Shown here: piece by piece, positions 52,301 to 60,414 of the stretch
Layout of the letters: the number at the start of each line of letters is the position of its first letter
Position numbering within the stretch: the first letter of the stretch is position 1
Assembly (NCBI GenBank): GCA_023634235.1
Contig: JAMKCF010000002.1
Coordinates: 12,103,091-12,167,090, forward strand
DNA length: 64,000 nucleotides
Reading direction: 5' to 3'
Source: Pisaster brevispinus
Taxonomy: Eukaryota > Echinodermata > Asteroidea > Forcipulatida > Asteriidae
Made by a program: the position numbers and the translations under genes
Notes under the pieces: model-generated
The model's input: the letters and a program-made list of their open reading frames with translations, nothing else
Told to the model about the DNA's origin: nothing
The model's database searches: none

Positions 52301-52955
52301 TTAAAAGGAGAGAATGGAGAAGTTGAAATTATCGTTGAATCTCCCTTTTTCCCGTTCTGAAAGCACAAAAGTAGAAGGTCACCTTCTTCAATACAGGCCC
52401 AATGGAACCCAGTCAATTCTGATCCGGATGTCTTTAGAGTGCTGTTATCAAATGAATCAACGAAATCAACAACATCACCAATGAAATCAGCCAAATAATG
52501 GCATTAAACCGTAATCAATAGTAATAAAAACTCGTACCGTTTCCACCAAATCCACATGGACACAAAACACAAACACAATACAATATACACTGCAAAAATC
52601 GGGGTGTTAATCTGACACCACGGGTGTCGTCACATTTAGATACCGACAACATGATAACAATTTACACCACAGGGTGTTAAAATAACAATTATATTGTTAT
52701 TTTAACACCCTGTGATGTTATTTTTTATTCTTTGTTAGGTGTATATATATGCGTGACGACACCCATGGTGTCAGTTTTAACACCCGAGTTTTGCAATGTA
52801 AACTTACTTTATAAACAATTGTCCTACTATTAAAATCTGATGCGAAAAACTCTACTGTTTACTTCTTTTTTGTAGGAGGCAGTCCATATTTACGTATGTC
52901 GGTGATGACGTGGATTGTCTCAGCATTAGTGTACGTGACCACCAAGATGTTATGA
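34439..52955 (+). CDS. Two-repeat MSP130-like GPI-anchored surface protein
   Basis: Relative of MSP130, the mesenchyme surface glycoprotein linked to echinoderm skeleton formation and homologous to bacterial choice-of-anchor I proteins. Twenty-one exons join in one frame (3,399 nt, 1,132 residues). Exon 1 is 34439-34631; repeat 1 is 38229-38435, 38678-38867, 39334-39475, 39734-39848, 40209-40382, 40787-40852, 41000-41253, 41696-41913 and 42366-42505. The linker exon is 43359-43493. Repeat 2 is 43771-43977, 44688-44877, 45587-45728, 47002-47116, 47417-47590, 48162-48227, 48433-48686, 49989-50206 and 51550-51668. The last exon is 52876-52955. All introns are GT..AG. Residues 1-18 are a signal peptide, and the last 20 or so residues are hydrophobic after NNGGS, as in a GPI signal. 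The ATG at 34439 is chosen because the signal peptide follows it directly; an upstream in-frame TTG is ignored. Known MSP130 proteins mostly have one repeat, so this is a doubled form. Confidence 0.9.
35181..35254. repeat. Hairpin, copy B
   Basis: Counterpart of 27407-27480 in intron 1 of the MSP130 gene. The arms pair from TTGATCAGCTAATTGC through CCAGATACC with one mismatch region. Confidence 0.75.
36284..36490. repeat. Compound microsatellite (A)n, (ACG)n, (CAA)n, (CAG)n
   Basis: A run of about 22 A is followed by ACG, then a long CAA block, then CAG. It lies in MSP130 intron 1, and all open frames across it are homopolymer artefacts. Confidence 0.97.
36743..37940. mobile_element. TIR element of about 1.2 kb, non-autonomous
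   Basis: The left end (TGGCCGCCATCGTTGATGAA, later CACACTCAGAACAAAA) pairs with the inverted right end (complement of GTGGCCACCATCTTTGATGA, later ACACACAGAGAAAAAA) over about 100 bp with mismatches. The interior repeats loose versions of AGGTAAAGTTTTACACA. No transposase frame was found. Sequences at about 36511 and 38010-38052 resemble the ends of the ACACTCTAAA family seen at 51878-52443, so it may be nested. Confidence 0.55.
38229..42505 (+). CDS. MSP130 repeat 1 (exons 2-10)
   Basis: Exon lengths are 207, 190, 142, 115, 174, 66, 254, 218 and 140 nt. With the end of exon 1 they encode residues about 27-566. Family landmarks are GNDVELCGNVVGVALDG, PDMLKF..DCGTIVVANEGE, LEPEYITFNYDDTKAYISLQ, ENNAIAVIDL, GFKSWRN, VTANEGDD, FSTVDGRS and LLLVTSTVSG. 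They match the bacterial family closely, including the EPEY..AY..LQENNAIAVIDL core. No membrane helix is present. N-linked glycosylation sites are seen at NYS and NTS. The acidic stretch at the end (DSDDQES, DDYN) leads into the linker exon. Confidence 0.9.
39974..40010 (+). repeat. Degenerate copy of an exon 5 end in intron 5
   Basis: CACTGGATCCTTGCGATGAG plus GATGGGGTAT mirrors the end of exon 5 and its donor (TGCTGGATCCTAGCGATAAG plus GATGGAGGTAT, ending at 39848), about 159 bp downstream. Confidence 0.6.
42520..42730. repeat. Degenerate short repeats in intron 10
   Basis: Motifs close to TGTCCGACA and ACCCATTGTG recur at least six times with irregular spacing. There is no sign of coding. 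Confidence 0.5.
43359..43493 (+). CDS. MSP130 linker exon 11, exon-1-like without signal peptide
   Basis: A 135-nt exon, phase 1 on both sides. Its residues (STVYVPYDYK ... VNAMIYSVG) align with the mature part of exon 1 (STVYLPYGYS ... ANAMVYTVG), but a start codon and signal peptide are missing. This joins the two repeats into one chain and argues against two separate genes, since exon 10 is not followed by an anchor exon either. Confidence 0.85.
43771..51668 (+). CDS. MSP130 repeat 2 (exons 12-20)
   Basis: Exon lengths are 207, 190, 142, 115, 174, 66, 254, 218 and 119 nt. The first eight are identical to those of exons 2-9, with the same intron phases. The protein repeats the same landmarks: GNDVELCGNVIGIALNG, PDMLKFTADCRTILVANEG, MEPEYITLNKDDTKAYICLQ, ENNAIAVIDL, GVKSWKN, ITANEGDD, FSTVDGRN and ILLVTSTVSG. 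It differs from repeat 1 at many positions throughout, so the duplication is old compared with the segmental duplications around it. It covers residues about 611-1106. Confidence 0.9.
44850..45165 (+). repeat. Exon 13 end and donor tandemly copied into intron 13
   Basis: A unit made of the last ~45 nt of exon 13 (ACTTTACGTCTTTCAACTCA), its donor and the first intron bases (AACAATAAGTTAATCAGG) recurs. The AACAATAAG part lies at 44880, 44951, 45024 and 45097, spacing 71-73 bp, with a fifth partial unit near 45140. The copies are diverged, and most donors are altered. Confidence 0.85.
45660..46260 (+). repeat. Exon 14 end and donor copied into intron 14
   Basis: Diverged copies of TCAATGGAACCAGAGTATAT and of TTGCCTTCAGGTGAGAT recur after the real exon. 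GGAACC occurs at 45671 (exon), 45759, 45869, 45943, 46019, 46105, 46137 and 46219. The period is irregular, mostly 75-110 bp. Confidence 0.75.
49150..49570. repeat. Direct repeats and microsatellites in intron 18
   Basis: CTTGCCGGTCACTGTGCCA plus GGAAGAAGAAGCA-like sequence occurs at about 49167 and 49496, about 329 bp apart. Between them lies a compound (A)n/(TAA)n/(AAAT)n microsatellite at 49268-49390. Confidence 0.8.
51878..52443. mobile_element. MITE, ACACTCTAAA-type ends
   Basis: The left end ACACTCTTAAACCTCCCGGG pairs with the complement of CCGGATGTCTTTAGAGTGCT on the right, and CACAATTGG / TCAATTCTG pairs further in. The interior of about 560 bp has no coding frame. It lies in MSP130 intron 20 and is duplicated at 58042-58611. 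Confidence 0.6.
52587..52799. mobile_element. MITE with GGGTGTTAA-type inverted ends
   Basis: The left end ACACTGCAAAAATCGGGGTG and right end CACCCGAGTTTTGCAATGT are inverted repeats. Inner blocks (GACACCACGGGTGTCGTCAC against GTGACGACACCCATGGTGTC) also pair, so most of the 213 bp folds back. The duplicate is at 58757-58989. Confidence 0.75.
52876..52955 (+). CDS. MSP130 last exon, GPI-anchor signal
   Basis: An 80-nt exon coding for GGSPYLRMSVMTWIVSALVY plus five residues and TGA. A small-residue cluster (NNGGS, across the exon junction) precedes a short hydrophobic end without a basic cytoplasmic tail, as expected for a GPI attachment signal. MSP130 in sea urchins is GPI-anchored. Confidence 0.8.
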
Positions 52956-54031
52956 ACACCACCGCACGCAACAACCAGCAGCTGTTGAAATAGAACTCCC
53001 CAAAAGTGCACCTGAATGTTTTCTTCACAAATTTGTTAAAAAAAAAAAAAAAAAAAACCCAGCTTTTCCATTGTATGTTTTTTAACGAAGTAATTAATTT
53101 CCATTTATTATTATCCCTATTATATTTGTGTAAACTTTGAGTGGACATTGTACGTTTTAGTTACGACAATATTACCAAGTTATTTATTTTTTGTGTCTGA
53201 AGTAAATGCCTTTTTGAAGCATCGAGAGTTACCTCGTCACACAAATAAAAAAACAAAAAAACAACAACAACAACAACAAATTACTGAAATACTGACCGAG
53301 AAAGCAACTTTCCACAACATTTAAAATCCCAGTTTCTTTCTTGACTTTGTATTAAATTATTAAATTTGTTCTCACTGATGTTGCAACCATAATTGGATTG
53401 GGTAAATACAAGCCCTAAAATGAAATTTAGGAAGTCTTACGTCGCTTTGAAATTAAAGTAAAAAATATTCAGTGACACCAAAACTGCTCCCCTGTCAATT
53501 ATATATAGGCGTTGTCCCCTCAAGTTATTCTCATCACAAAAATAACACCCATGCATGAATGCTTAATAACCATCCGAGATTGGGAAGGTATCTTAGCCTA
53601 CGTTATGGTTTAACTATGGCTTTTAACAGCATCAAATTTTCAGGGTCTAACTTAAGCGCCCTCCCCTGAGTGCCCCACCCCTCCCCAAATTTGGTGCCAA
53701 CAAAACACGGCAAGCCAAAGGACCATAGTTTAATAATCCGTAAAGGAAAATATTAATGGTTTACACATTTATTATTGTGGGTCTCTCCAAACTTATCACT
53801 AGTTGGCACACTGCCAGCTGTATGAATGAGCGTACAGAGCGCCATCATGTGATAAAGACTTCACAAATTATTTTTCCGCTATGCGCAGCGGCGTAGTGAC
53901 GTAGAGTTGAAGACCCGAGATCTGCACACCCTCGCGCCCGAAACAGTCGTTATTAAGTCCCTTCAGTTGTGCTCTAAACATCGGTAAGTACAGACGTTGG
54001 CTTGTTAGAGTCTCCCAGAACACCAGCGAAA

Positions 54032-54224
54032 ATGTGGACTCCGAAGCTAGCGATCCTTTTGTCCTTGGTGTTTTTTGCGGAAGCTGAGCTAACCCTACGT
54101 GAGCTGTCGACGGTTTACCTACCGTACAGGTATTCGCCTAGCGGGGACGGGCTCTTTGCCTGAGGTGCTGGTTCCTCAGAACAGAGCGCGTACGACCCAG
54201 CTAATGCGATGGTATACACTGTCG
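54032..54224 (+). pseudogene. Dead MSP130 first exon
   Basis: Colinear with the 193-nt first exons at 26665, 34439 and 60213, including the signal peptide. It has a TGA at 54161-54163 (LFA-stop) and the donor GT changed to CT at 54225, so it can neither be translated through nor spliced normally. Confidence 0.9.
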
Positions 54225-54629
54225 CTGAGTTTATTTTAATTTTGAGGTTTTCAATTTGGGTCTATTTTTGTCTGGTGCAAAAGTCTGTGGTCTGAAGTTT
54301 ATTGTACCTTGACGACATTTTAACCTTCACTATATCCATGGAGGTAGAATCTGACTGTTTTTCTTTCGCTATTTTTTTTTCTCGGTTAACTTCCTTCCTT
54401 AAAGTAAGTTCTGTCTAGCTGGTAAAGGGTTTATAAAAAAAACATACTGCAAAAACAAGCTTTGTGGTCCCTACTGCTTCTTCTTTAAAGGGAAAACACC
54501 GGCCTCGTTGGGCTATTGTGGGTACAAAATAGACCCAAACATGTCTCTAAAGGTCTTCCAGCAGTAGAGTAGAACGGCCCCTTAAATAAACTCACACACA
54601 CATCAAACTTGGCCGTTTTCGAGATCCCC

Positions 54630-54790
54630 CCTCCAAAAAATAAATAAATAAATAAATAAAATAAATAAATAAATAACTAAATAAATAAATAGATAAATAA
54701 AAATGCATAAATAAATAAATAAATACATAACTAAATGAATACATAAATAAATAAATAAATATATAAATAAATAAATGAAAATTAATAAAT
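54630..54790. repeat. (AAAT)n microsatellite
   Basis: Imperfect AAAT repeats. The duplicate is at 62735-62890. A long minus-strand open frame rich in LFIY is an artefact of this repeat. Confidence 0.95.
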
Positions 54791-55740
54791 GAAATAGAAA
54801 TTAGGTAACATGATTTATCCAAACCAATTTTTCGGTTTGGATAAACTACCTGTTGATCTACTGAGTTACTTTTACTTCCAGTTGTATAAAAGTTAATTAC
54901 TGCACCAAATTCACGAGTTTTTTGAAAATAGAGACTAGCCCTATATGTGCCAAGATTATGGATACAAGTTATAAACATGTTTGAAAAAAAAAATCGACCG
55001 TAAGATTGTAACAATAGAGTGCCCCTGCAGTGTAACGAACCCATTGTTCCTTCCTTGACTAAGTTTCAAGCCACGGTTACTTTACTGTCTACTACGAGCT
55101 ATCCATTGCCCCAGCCCTAGACAACAACCGAGACCAAGTGAAAACCAATCTGGTCGCTACCAGCAGGCAATGACGGGGTTTCCCCCATGCACATTACAAT
55201 TGTGAAGCCGCCAACCTCGCTTCTTCCTGCGACAACTTCGGTCCCTCCAGCGACAACCTCTTAACCATTCTTTCGCCACTAGCACAACCTTACAGTAACA
55301 GTTTGCTATCAAAGAGGAAAATATAATCCAACTATTTTCATTGTGTGTGTTTTTATGACATCTTTTCTGTACGTCCTAGTATCAAGAATTTCTATTTTGG
55401 ATGAGTATAAGTGAAATCTGTCTTGTATAAAGTTTACAAGCCCGTCAACCATCACTCGTTACCGTTGGAGCTACGGTATAGATTCGTTCTAAGTCTCTTC
55501 ATTGTTTCCTATTCATACTGTAAGTGGCTAATAATAGGCTAACGTTGATGTGTAATTAATTGAATAAACAAATAAACAAATCAACAAAGATTCTTTAGTA
55601 TTTCGGTGCTCATTTTATCCATTAAGTTCGATCAGTTACCTTAGAATGCACTTAAAATTCAATGAAACACACATTGATCAGCGCCGAAACATGGGGGTAA
55701 ACTTTTAGGGGCACAATGGGGCGCACCATTTTTTTGTAGG

Positions 55741-56888
55741 GGGAAATGTGGTTCCAACGCGACCAGTTTACCAACCAGCAGATCCCGTTTGCCGACCTCA
55801 ACATGATCCAGGCCCAGCACCAACATCGCTCTCGTAACCACCCACACAGCGAAAAATGCAAAGCCCCTCTGAAGTCTCTTCCACCCGATACACCGCTTGA
55901 AGTAGGCGACTTGGTTTACCTCTACAGCGACCGCAACAAGTCTTGTGCACGAAATCGCTATCTCGTCTCCTCTGTCGACGGTCTGTGGTGCAACATCCGC
56001 AAATTTGTTGGCTCCCAACTCAGGAGCACCTCATACCGCGTCAAGAGCTCTGAGTGCTACAAAGTTCCCTGCAATTTGGATCGTACTCTCCCATACTCTC
56101 GCGATAACGCCCACGATGATGATGCTTACTTCGAACCTGTGCCTCAGCCCCCCGAACCGCCGGACATTCCCCATGAACTATCCACTCCAGCCGATAGTGC
56201 GTCCGACGCTGTTTCCGACAGTGCCCATCCAGCTGCAGATTCTAGTCCGGACTTAACCATGGCTCACGACTCTTTGGCAAGCCAGCCCGACATCACCACG
56301 AGTGTTACACTTGAGTTGCCTAACGTGTCACATACTCAACCCAGACGCTCCAGTCGTCAGCGCCGCCCCCCCCCCCCCCCCCGGTCACTTGAAAGACTTT
56401 ATTGTTGACCTGTAACTTTCCAGTCGGCATTTTTTCTTTGTTGGGGCAGAATAATCCCAAAAGGCTCGAGGGTAGTCCACCCCTATGACAGCCTCTCCCT
56501 TCATGTTTTTCCCGGTTTATATTGTTAGTATAGGTTCGACATTGCATTGTTATGTTCTTCTCTGTTCTTTTTTTGCCATTTTTGATTGCTCACCGAAATC
56601 TCTTGATTTGACTGTTCTATTATTATGAGGAAGTTCTAAGTTTGGACATTCTGTTTGATGGCCTTTTCTCCCCTAAGAATAATGGACTAATGGTAAATAG
56701 AAGGAGTCACGCCAGTTCAGTCTAGCGCCCTCTTGAGGTCGCACCTACCTCACTTTCTGTTTTACTCTGTTGTGATTGTTGGTGATTATAGTTGACCCGT
56801 TGCGGTATTAAAATAGCCTTTCTTTCTCATGAAAACGAGTTATATTTGATCGTGTGTGTAAGGACGTCCAACTACTATTCCCCCAGTG
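55741..56888 (+). mobile_element. 3' end of a Ty3/gypsy-type LTR retrotransposon
   Basis: 55746-56408 is an open frame of 220 codons. Its start (MWFQRDQFTNQQ, then GDLVYLYSDRNKS, KFVGSQLRSTSYRVK) resembles the region after the integrase core at the end of gypsy-type Pol proteins. The rest is a Pro/Ser/Asp-rich tail ending at a C-run. Reverse transcriptase, RNase H and the integrase catalytic core are absent, so the copy is truncated at its 5' side. 56409-56888 is probably the 3' untranslated part and LTR, but LTR limits cannot be fixed. It sits exactly at the junction of the two duplicated blocks. Confidence 0.7.
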
Positions 56889-58041
56889 GCGGTGTTGGAA
56901 CTCCGCCCCTTCCTGTCGCCATATAGGCAACAAGGAAAAAACCTCACATCAATGACAGAATACTTCGGATGATACACCGAATAAACGTCTTGACAATTAT
57001 TGTGTCCAAAAAAGGCTGGGAAATTAAAAATATTGCTAAAAATTATTTGGACCCCACAAAGACCGGTGGGTGTGCTCACACACACACACACACACACACA
57101 ACCTTACGGATCTGGTTTGTGGGGTACTGCTATTGTTGTTCTATTGTTCCCTTTTCTAATTGAAATTGCCTTGTGGGGTCCATTGTTCCATTGTTAAAAG
57201 TACCCCGTAAGTTGGCATATGTAAGGGCACCCATTCCTAAAAATGCATCTTTCCTTTGTCACTGCACTTAATAGTTTCCCAAAGACTTTGTACACAAATT
57301 TCCTTGTGGAGCACCCCGGTCTTTAGAATTTCCATGTGGAGACCTTTTGTTTTTCCCTTTTTTGTTTTGTCCTTGGTCTCCATAAGAGCACACCCACACA
57401 CTTTAATCTTCGTGTGAACGAGTGGTTTGGTCTCACTGGCCTCTTCTCTTTGTTCTGTGTTTTGTCTGTTCCAGGCTGGGATAAAGGAAGTTTGCTTCCT
57501 TTTCTAAACATGTTGGCCATGACGATTCGACATTGAACCTAGCCTGTAATGCCTTATCTATGTATACATCTACATGCAATTGTATACCATTTCCATTTTG
57601 GAATATGTCCATCGAATTAGATTGGGTTGAGTTGGAATTGTAACTAAGTATCCATGGTAGTATCCCTACATTTTTGAATTCTCATCGTCTTCTGTTTTTT
57701 TTTCTCGTTGTAGATTTATCCCAGCCTCCGATAACCCCAGCGGTAGACCATTCCTATTGGTAACAAGTACAGTCAGCGGCACCTTGTCGATATACGAAGT
57801 GAAGGAGGCCCAGATAAGACAACTTAATAATGGTAAGAACACAAGGGGATCAACTTGATCATTGAAATTGATCATGTTTCAACCTAATCAATGGAATCAA
57901 TTAAATCAATCGAATCAAAATTAAATCAAATCAATAAAACCGACTAAAACCGTTAGAATTATCTAAATCAATAAAATCAGCTGGATTACTGTTATACTAA
58001 TTAGACCCCGACAAAATCAAAATCAACCATATCCATAGTCA

Positions 58042-58611
58042 ACACTCTTAAACCTCCCGGGTCACAATTGGCCTATATTCCGGGTCCCAAGGGGGCCCTG
58101 ACCCGATTCTGGGTCAAGCAGACCCAGAGAGGGGTTTTAACAAAAGCCTGTGACTTTAGCCCATAATTGGGTAGGATCTATGTAGGACAAACAGTGGCCA
58201 TCTGCTTTTCTGCTATCAGTATAGCAGAAAATCTGATTAAATGTTATTGACTGTTCAATTTTGTCCCTTTTCTGCCACCTGAAAATTACTCTTTACTCTT
58301 GTGCATTCTACCGTTCTGCTTCTTGCATACTATAGCCTTTACAGGAAAAAGCAGATTTTACTCAGACGGTCAAAAAGTTGCCTTTTTCTTTTCTGCTTTC
58401 AGAAGACCTTGAAACCAAGTGGCTAATTTGTAAAAAAAAAAAAACGACTTATATTCAGGTGGCAGAATTTAAAAGGAGAGAATGGAGAAGTTGAAATTAT
58501 CGTTGAATCTCCCTTTTTCCCGTTCTGAAAGCACACAAGTAGAAGGTCACCTTCTTCAATACAGGCCCAATGGAACCCAGTCAATTCTGATCCGGATGTC
58601 TTTAGAGTGCT
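58042..58611. mobile_element. MITE, duplicate of 51878-52443
   Basis: The same ends and interior with a few differences. It was carried by the segmental duplication and is not a separate insertion. Confidence 0.6.
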
Positions 58612-58756
58612 GTTATCAAATGAATCAACGAAATCAACAACATCACCAATGAAATCAGCCAAATAATGGCATTAAACCGTAATCCATATAGTAATAAAAA
58701 CTCGTACCGTTTCCACCAAATCCACATGGACACAAAACACAAACACAATACAATAT

Positions 58757-58989
58757 ACACTGCAAAAATCGGGGTGTTAAACTGACACCACGGGTGTCGT
58801 CACATTTAGATACCGACAACATGATAACAATTTACACCACAGGGTGTTAAAATAACACTGATTTCTGCAAAAACAATTATATTGTTGTTATTTTAACACC
58901 CTGTGATGTTATTTTTTATTCTTTGTTAGGTGTATACATATGCGTGACGACACCCATGGTGTCAGTTTTAACACCGAGTTTTGCAATGT
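58757..58989. mobile_element. MITE, duplicate of 52587-52799
   Basis: The same element, about 20 bp longer because CTGATTTCTGCAAAAACA is present in the centre, where it may be the older form. Confidence 0.7.
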
Positions 58990-60212
58990 AAACTTACTTT
59001 ATAAACAATTGTCCTACTATTAAAATCTGATGCGAAAAACTCTACTGTTTACTTCTTTTTTGTAGGAGGCAGTCCATATTTACGTATGTCGGTGATGACG
59101 TGGATTGTCTCAGCATTAGTGTACGTGACCACCAAGATGTTATGAACACCACCGCACGCAACAACCAGCAGCTGTTGAAATAGAACTCCCCAAAAGTGCA
59201 CCTGAATGTTTTCTTCACAAATTTGTTAAAAAAAACCCCAAAAAAACCCCAGCTTTTCCATTGTATGTTTTTTCACGAAGTAATTAATTTCAATTTATTA
59301 TTATCCCTATTATATTTGTGTAAACTTTGAGTGGACATTGTACGTTTTAGTTACGACAATATTACCAAGTTATTTATTTTTTGTGTCTGAAGTAAATGCC
59401 TTTTTGAAGCATCGAGAGTTACCTCGTCACACACATAAAACAAAAAACAACAACAACAACAAATTACTGAAATACTGACCGAGAAAGCAACTTTCCACAA
59501 CATTTAAAATCCCAGTTTCTTTCTTGACTTTGTATTAAATCATTAAATTTGTTCTCACTGATGTTGCAACCATAATTGGATTGGGTAAATACAAGCCCTA
59601 AAATGAAATTTAGGAAGTCTTACGTCGCTTTGAAATTAAAGTAAAAAATATTCAGTGACACCAAAACTGCTCCCCTGTCAATTATATATAGGCGTTGTCC
59701 CCTCAAGTTATTCTCATCACAAAAATAACACCCATGCATGAATGCTTAATAACCATCCGAGATTGGGAAGGTATCTTAGCCTACGTTATGGTTTAACTAT
59801 GGCTTTTAACAGCATCAAATTTTCAGGGTCTAACTTAAACGCCCTCCCCTGAGTGTCCCCCCTCCCCAAATTTGGTGCCAACAAAACACGGCAAGCCAAA
59901 GGACCATAGTTTAATAATCCGTAAAGGAAAATATTAATGGTTTACACATTTATTATTGTGGGTCTCTCCAAACTTATCACTAGTTGGCACACTGCCAGCT
60001 GTATGAATGAGCGTACAGAGCGCCATCATGTGATAAAGACTCCACAAATTATTTTTCCGCTATGCGCAGCGGCGTAGTGACGTAGAGTTGAAGACCCGAG
60101 ATCCGCACACCCTCGCGCCCGAAACAGTCGTTATTAAGTCCCTTCAGTTGTGCTCTAAACATCGATAAGTACAGACGTTGGCTTGTTAGAGTCTCCCAGA
60201 ACACCAGCGAAA

Positions 60213-60405
60213 ATGTGGACTCCGAAGCTAGCGATCCTTTTGTCCTTGGTGTTTTTTGCGGAAGCTGAGCTAACCCTACGTGAGCTGTCGACGGTTTACC
60301 TACCGCACGGGTATTCGTCTAGCGGGGACGGGCTCTTTGCCCGAGGTGCTGGTTCCTCAGAACAGAGCGCGTACGACCCAGCTAATGCGATGGTATACAC
60401 TGTCG
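60213..60405 (+). CDS. MSP130 first exon of a further gene copy (partial)
   Basis: A 193-nt exon with ATG, signal peptide (MWTPKLAILLSLVFFAEA), no stop and an intact GTGAGT donor. It differs from the functional exon at several codons (LPHGYSSS, FARGAG, AYDPAN). No exon 2 is found before the window ends. With the functional gene's first intron at about 3.6 kb, and a 2-kb element inserted here, the rest could lie beyond 64000, or this may be an orphan. Confidence 0.6.
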
Positions 60406-60414
60406 GTGAGTTTA

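Larger units (their letters stand above)
49690..55745 (+). repeat. Second segmental duplication, copy 1
   Basis: Partner of 56889-63837. It starts at TGTTGGAACTCCG and includes exons 19-21 of the functional MSP130 gene, a (CA)n at about 50948, two MITEs, the MSP130 upstream segment, the dead first exon at 54032 and an (AAAT)n tract. It ends at TTTTTTGTAGGGGGAAAT, where the retrotransposon fragment begins. Confidence 0.85.
57714..59145 (+). pseudogene. Orphan copy of MSP130 exons 20-21
   Basis: 57714-57832 (119 nt) and 59066-59145 (80 nt) keep the exact lengths, splice sites, frame and stop of exons 20 and 21, with at least one amino-acid change (GRPF for GRPI). Exon 19 and everything upstream is absent from this block. 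It is either a dead 3' fragment or an alternative 3' end that could be spliced from exon 19 at 50206. Confidence 0.75.

Noticed and set aside
54592..55044. 150-codon minus-strand frame rich in LFIY, and its partner at 62584-63069
   Set aside because: Most of its length is the AAAT microsatellite; no start or splice context supports a gene.
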